DNA of 8,637 nt from Blastocatellia bacterium. Lineage in GTDB: Bacteria > Acidobacteriota > Blastocatellia > Pyrinomonadales > Pyrinomonadaceae. The stretch covers positions 1-8,637 of the forward strand of contig PSRF01000335.1 of the NCBI GenBank assembly GCA_003175865.1, read 5' to 3'. Positions 4,899 to 8,637 of the stretch are shown one piece after another. The position numbers were made by a program, and so were the translations under genes. Within the stretch, counting starts at the first letter, position 1; every line of letters begins with the position of its first letter. The notes under the pieces are model-generated. The model was not told where the DNA came from. It did not search any database and was given only the letters and a program-made list of their open reading frames with translations.

Positions 4899-5747
4899 AT
4901 GACCGACCAGAAAGGTCACGGCAAAGTTAAGGAAGATCCCGGCAAGAAACGCCGAGCGGAAGCCTTGCCCGAACGCTTACTCCGTCGCTTATTGGAAGGA
5001 ATGGGTGAAGTTGTCGACCGCAAGTTTGGTCGCACGATCGATCCTAAGTCCGGCCTTACGACCTCTAAACTACTCGACCGCATGAAGCAGTTGATTGACG
5101 AGCGAGTCAGAGACGAAGGCCAAAAGGGGCGTATCGCTCCGCATCATCTTGTTCTGAAAGTTGAATGGGGTACACACTCCGAGGCCCCGCCCGAGATTCT
5201 CAACGATCTTAAGAATGAAATCCTGGCCGCGGCAATCGATCACATTAACGATCATCGCTACCGCACGCTAGCACCGGTTTCGGTTGACGCAGAAGTCGAC
5301 ATTTTCACCAGTGGCATTTCCGTAGATCCAAATTTCGGAGATTTCGAAGAGGAACTGAAGAAGCAAGATGAGGAGAAGCGGCTTGCGTTGCAAGGTACGC
5401 CGCCACCTGTCGCCGCTCCACCAATGCCTGACATCGAGGTGATGGCGCGAATTAACATCCGCAATACTTCACGTGAAGTACCGCTGGTTTTCAAACCAGG
5501 CGGAAGGCGACTCAATGTCGGACGCGCTTCAGATAATGAACTCACCTTAAATGATGCCAGTGTTTCAAAAATCCACGCAGCACTGCTGATGACCACCGAA
5601 GGCACCCTGCTAGTTGCTGACACGGGCTCAACAAACGGCACGTTCATCAATGGTCGACGGATATCATATGGGGAATCAAGAAAGATCGACGACGGTGACG
5701 TCGTTGGATTTGGAGACGTGGAGGTCCGCCTGCGGAAGAGCGAGTAA
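4899..5747 (+). CDS. FhaA-like protein: DUF3662/FhaA N-terminal domain plus FHA domain
   Basis: A 282-residue cytoplasmic protein with no signal or membrane segment. Residues about 22-145 (LPERLLRRLLEGMGEVVDRKFG, then KLLDRMKQLIDERV, APHHLVLKVEW and VSVDAEVDIFTSG) match the DUF3662/FhaA N-terminal domain. A charged, proline-rich linker (147-178) leads to a C-terminal FHA domain (about 185-280). The phosphothreonine-binding residues are all present: Gly208-Arg209, Ser223 and His226 in SVSKIHA, and Asn246-Gly247 in TGSTNGTFING. FHA domains bind phosphothreonine on partners. In mycobacteria FhaA is encoded beside rodA, pbpA and the pknA/pknB kinases and takes part in wall-growth control; here the next genes are a PBP and a SEDS protein, supporting the same role. 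The ATG at 4899 has no Shine-Dalgarno; the leader may carry an attenuator. The mycobacterial protein has a much longer linker. Confidence 0.88.
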   Translation: MTDQKGHGKVKEDPGKKRRAEALPERLLRRLLEGMGEVVDRKFGRTIDPKSGLTTSKLLDRMKQLIDERVRDEGQKGRIAPHHLVLKVEWGTHSEAPPEILNDLKNEILAAAIDHINDHRYRTLAPVSVDAEVDIFTSGISVDPNFGDFEEELKKQDEEKRLALQGTPPPVAAPPMPDIEVMARINIRNTSREVPLVFKPGGRRLNVGRASDNELTLNDASVSKIHAALLMTTEGTLLVADTGSTNGTFINGRRISYGESRKIDDGDVVGFGDVEVRLRKSE

Positions 5748-5764
5748 ATACCACATCTAATTTG

Positions 5765-7651
5765 ATGAACCTTCTCATTTCACTTCTGCTTCTGTTTCAA
5801 ACTCCCTCCCCATCGCCCACTCCTCCCGTGCCTGAGCGAATGCCAGCGCTCTACACACTCATCTACGTTGGAGGATTAACATTCGTACTCTTACTCCTGA
5901 TGCTGGGACTGGTGCGAAGCAGGCGCAAACCGACTGCAGGTGTGGCAAATCTCGAAGAACTTCCAAAGGCAGTGAGAAAACGACTTGGTTCGACATCAAC
6001 CAATCGCGGATTGCGTGCCCTGCGATGGTTGTTCATGATGCTGTTAATCGGAGTGTTCGCTGTTCACTTTTACTGGGCCAGGTATGCTGCTGACCAGAAC
6101 GAAACATTTCAGGAGTTAAGCTACAAAGACTTGCGCGTCCGTCGCTTGTCGGAGTCAACACTGCGCGGTTGGATACTTGACCGCAGTGGCCGGCTGGACC
6201 AGCCACTCGCTTACTACAAGCGCGATTCCAGTGGCGAGATTCATCGCGAATATCCAATGGACAAGGCGCTGGCCCATATCTTCGGCTCGGACCGTGGTGA
6301 TCCTGGCTTAGAACGTGCGCTGTTTGGAGCTCAGAGTGGTGCATTACCCGAAGCCCTGGATGTAGTTCGCGGTCGAACAATTGAATTCAAAGGCAATCAG
6401 GATGTGCGCCTGACTATCGATCGCTCTTTACAACAGACGGCGGTTGACCAGTTGAAGGGTAAGCACGGCGCCGTGGTTATGCTTAACCCACAAACTGGCG
6501 AACTGCTTGCCCTTTATAGTGAACCTTCCTACAGCCTCAAGGAAGTAGAAGACGAAGGGACATGGATTCGACTTGAAGGAAACGAGCGCGACAAACCACT
6601 CGTCAGTCGCGCACTCGGCGCCTATTACATCCCCGGTTCAACTTTCAAAACGGTGACAATGACCGCGGCATTTCTCGCCGGGATGCAAGACACCGAATTC
6701 ACTTGCTCAAGCGGAGGTTTTCAGGCGGCGCCAGGTTCAAATCCAATTCTCGATGATGGGGGTCCAGGCGAAGTGCATGGCCGCATCGGCATAGATACCG
6801 CGTTTGAGGTTTCATGTAACCAGTATTTCGCACAAATGGGTGTGAAACTAGGCACCGAACGTTTGAAGGCCGCAGCCCAGCTGCTTGGCATCGGCACTTA
6901 CGACACTCCGTCAGAGGCCCTACGAGGTCGCAAAGAGCCTGAGTTGTGGAACGCGAGTACTGACGCCGTAAAACGGGCAATGGCGCCTCGCGAAGCCACG
7001 ATCGTTACGGGTAAGCAGGTAACCCGCTACGACCTCGCACTGATGGGTTACGGACAAGGCTATGCCGGGCAAATGACACCCTTCCAGATGGCACTTGCAG
7101 CATCGGTACCAGGAAACATGGAAGGCCGGTTAATGAAACCAAAGATCGAATACGATCGAACACCTGAGGTCTTCAAACAGGTAGTCAGCGCTCAAACAGG
7201 TGCAACACTACGTTCGATCATGGGCCTTGTTACAGGTGGACCGAGAGGAACAGCTCGCGGCGTGTTTGCTCCTATCAAAGCGGCCGGCATCAACACGGGT
7301 GGCAAAACAGGAACCGCGCAGAAAGTAGTACCTGTTTACGATCCAAAGACGGGTGCTCCTATGACCCGACATCGAGTTGAAAAGGATTACAAGGGCAACA
7401 TCATTCGCGAATACGATGAAGTGATCATGGACAACGAGCATCCGCGGATCGACGCGTGGTTTCTGTGTATTGCTCCCCTGGAGAAACCACAGATTGCTAT
7501 TGCTGTAATCGTGGAGGGTGGAGGTTATGGTTCAAAGTCGGCTGCGCCGATTGCAGCAGCGCTCGTTTTGAAAGCAAGGGATCTCGGCTATTTGAGTGGC
7601 GGGCAGAGACCAGCAACGCCAACACAACCAACACCTCGGAAGCCCAGGTAA
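5765..7651 (+). CDS. Class B penicillin-binding protein (peptidoglycan D,D-transpeptidase), PbpA-like
   Basis: A 628-residue transpeptidase that crosslinks peptidoglycan in the periplasm. All three active-site motifs are intact: S292-T-F-K295 in YIPGSTFKTV, S350-C-N352 in VSCNQYF, and K514-T-G516 in TGGKTGTAQK. The pedestal is short: RGWILDRSGR (135-144), then the transpeptidase domain begins about 210 (DVRLTIDRSLQ, GAVVMLNPQTGELLALYS). The N-terminus is unusual: a hydrophobic stretch (2-11), a proline-rich segment (PSPSPTPPVP), a helix at 29-50, a basic segment (51-86) and a second helix at 87-105. The C-terminus is proline-rich. The start is ATG 5765, 17 nt after the FHA stop; the adjacent TTG at 5762 is also in frame but less likely. 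No Shine-Dalgarno is visible. It is probably the partner of the downstream SEDS protein, in one operon. Confidence 0.92.
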   Translation: MNLLISLLLLFQTPSPSPTPPVPERMPALYTLIYVGGLTFVLLLLMLGLVRSRRKPTAGVANLEELPKAVRKRLGSTSTNRGLRALRWLFMMLLIGVFAVHFYWARYAADQNETFQELSYKDLRVRRLSESTLRGWILDRSGRLDQPLAYYKRDSSGEIHREYPMDKALAHIFGSDRGDPGLERALFGAQSGALPEALDVVRGRTIEFKGNQDVRLTIDRSLQQTAVDQLKGKHGAVVMLNPQTGELLALYSEPSYSLKEVEDEGTWIRLEGNERDKPLVSRALGAYYIPGSTFKTVTMTAAFLAGMQDTEFTCSSGGFQAAPGSNPILDDGGPGEVHGRIGIDTAFEVSCNQYFAQMGVKLGTERLKAAAQLLGIGTYDTPSEALRGRKEPELWNASTDAVKRAMAPREATIVTGKQVTRYDLALMGYGQGYAGQMTPFQMALAASVPGNMEGRLMKPKIEYDRTPEVFKQVVSAQTGATLRSIMGLVTGGPRGTARGVFAPIKAAGINTGGKTGTAQKVVPVYDPKTGAPMTRHRVEKDYKGNIIREYDEVIMDNEHPRIDAWFLCIAPLEKPQIAIAVIVEGGGYGSKSAAPIAAALVLKARDLGYLSGGQRPATPTQPTPRKPR

Positions 7652-8637
7652 ATGCGAAATCGCGCCTCGTCACATCTGTTAATCATTCTCATCATCGCCG
7701 GCCTGGAAGTGACCGGATACCTCGCGATCCATCGCGCCGGACTACTACGTGGATATGAGACTTCCGTGGTCGGTGGAGTGCGGGACCTCTTGATGTATGT
7801 GCCGCTGATCTTTCTCGCGCTCTGGTTGACGCGCGCGCATCGCTTTGCAGGCAACTGGGTACTATTTACAACCGCGATTTTGCTGTTCTCTTTCGGCATG
7901 TTGATTCAGTATCGGCTGTACAGTGATCCCGAATACAACGCACGCAACAAAGCCGCAGCTCGCGAAGAAAAGATGGAAGCACTTCGCATGCGCTACATCA
8001 TGGAGAACTACGACCCAGTTAAGAAACAGTTAATGGGTCTACCGCCGACGCCTGCGCAACCAATTTCTCTCGAGCAGCTGCCAAGGAAAGAGTCGAACTA
8101 CAGTTTGTGGAACGCAGTCACATCAAGTTATACATGGATTCCTGTCTTCTCCTTTCTCGCGTTCGCCATCGCATACTCATTCTGTGTGCGTGACGGTTTT
8201 CTGCTATGGCTCCAGAGGAATAGCTTCATTATTGTTTTGATGACGCTTGTACCGCTAGCCGCCGCCGTCGTTACTTCGAGCGCAGGAAAAGCGCTCGGTA
8301 ACATGACACCGTGGGAACCTTCGAAGATTCCATTTCTCGTGGGTTTCGCAGGCATTTTGACTGCACGTTACAAGGACCTCGCGGAAACTTACTGGGGCAT
8401 TCCACGCGCGCGCGACATTGTGCCTTTGGTGGTCATGGCAATGTTGCCGTTTGTGCCGTTCTTTGCGCTAAAAGATTTCGGACAGATGCTTATTTTCAGC
8501 GGCGCGTACACGACTCTGTATTTGGTCGCGGTTCGTCGCTGGCCACAGTTGTTGTTATTTGTCGGATCGGTTTTGCTCGTGATCAGTATCCTGGTCGTAG
8601 GCGCGCTGCCGCGGGACATCCAGGAAAAGGTGCCGCT
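7652..8637 (+). CDS. SEDS (FtsW/RodA/SpoVE) peptidoglycan glycosyltransferase, 3' end cut
   Basis: A 328-codon fragment open at the right edge. SEDS proteins polymerise lipid II into glycan strands together with a class B PBP. The polytopic pattern has hydrophobic segments near residues 8-26, 44-61, 67-88, 160-178, 184-208, 225-238, 256-272, 276-294 and 298-319. The SEDS region is recognised by MTPWEPSKIPFLVGFAGILTAR (218-239), which replaces the usual QPSExxK motif, and by KDFGQMLIFSGAY (274-286), matching the family's DLGTxLIxxxxxx segment. The catalytic Asp in the loop between TM7 and TM8 is expected beyond the window. Between the third and fourth helices is a loop of about 70 charged, proline-containing residues (89-158), longer than in FtsW or RodA. 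The ATG at 7652 follows the PBP stop codon TAA (7649-7651) with no gap, so the two are tightly coupled; GGAAG 9 nt upstream may be its ribosome site. Confidence 0.82.
   Translation, partial: MRNRASSHLLIILIIAGLEVTGYLAIHRAGLLRGYETSVVGGVRDLLMYVPLIFLALWLTRAHRFAGNWVLFTTAILLFSFGMLIQYRLYSDPEYNARNKAAAREEKMEALRMRYIMENYDPVKKQLMGLPPTPAQPISLEQLPRKESNYSLWNAVTSSYTWIPVFSFLAFAIAYSFCVRDGFLLWLQRNSFIIVLMTLVPLAAAVVTSSAGKALGNMTPWEPSKIPFLVGFAGILTARYKDLAETYWGIPRARDIVPLVVMAMLPFVPFFALKDFGQMLIFSGAYTTLYLVAVRRWPQLLLFVGSVLLVISILVVGALPRDIQEKVP

Noticed and set aside
5258..5650. Minus-strand open frame of 130 codons inside the FHA gene
   Set aside because: Serine-rich shadow of the FhaA-like reading frame, with no recognisable domain.
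5762..5764. TTG as start of the PBP gene
   Set aside because: An ATG follows directly and neither has a ribosome site; ATG is the simpler choice.
7588..8619. Minus-strand frames of 75-103 codons opposite the SEDS gene
   Set aside because: They are shadows of a strongly hydrophobic plus-strand gene with family motifs.
1..8637. Defence island, prophage, integron or CRISPR in this window
   Set aside because: No nuclease, integrase, transposase, phage structural gene or spaced repeat array is present; all genes are metabolic or envelope types.

Overview
The window is ordinary-looking chromosomal DNA of about 50% GC from a Gram-negative-type bacterium. An Acidobacteriota member (Blastocatellia-like) is my best guess. 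This rests on the FhaA-like/PBP/SEDS gene order, the weak Shine-Dalgarno use, and two kinds of palindromic intergenic repeat; it is an inference and no marker gene proves it. There is no tRNA, rRNA, CRISPR array, transposase or phage gene, and no sign of a defence system.

Layout: the window splits at a divergent intergenic region (4603-4898). Everything to its left is on the minus strand and everything to its right is on the plus strand. Leftwards from that point come a small PepSY-type membrane protein (4003-4602) and a DinB-fold protein (3510-3998), 4 nt apart. A 265-nt gap with a long imperfect inverted repeat follows. Next is a tightly packed set: a secreted gamma-glutamyltransferase-like Ntn hydrolase (1535-3244), a GNAT acetyltransferase (1005-1532), a RidA enamine/imine deaminase (625-1008), and the first 178 codons of an acyl-CoA synthetase (536 down to the window edge). 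The first three are joined by a 2-nt gap and a 4-nt ATGA overlap. The last two are separated by 88 nt, almost all of it a perfect 27-bp inverted repeat made of two REP-like hairpins.

Rightwards are three genes for cell-wall growth: a cytoplasmic FhaA-type protein (FhaA N-terminal domain plus FHA, 4899-5747), a class B penicillin-binding transpeptidase (5765-7651) and a SEDS (FtsW/RodA) glycosyltransferase that starts on the base after the PBP stop codon and runs off the right edge. SEDS and class B PBP form the polymerase/crosslinker pair, and the FHA protein is expected to connect it to Ser/Thr phosphorylation. The grouping recalls the actinobacterial fhaA-rodA-pbpA-pknAB cluster, but no kinase or phosphatase is in view.

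Most worth a second look: the REP doublet placed directly at a start codon; the GGT homologue, which keeps the catalytic Thr but appears to have lost the glutamate-binding residues of canonical GGT; a possible terminator/antiterminator leader with spaced GTGAAA motifs ahead of the FHA gene; and the unusual membrane topology of the PBP and large loop of the SEDS protein. I found no clearly new defence or mobile system.
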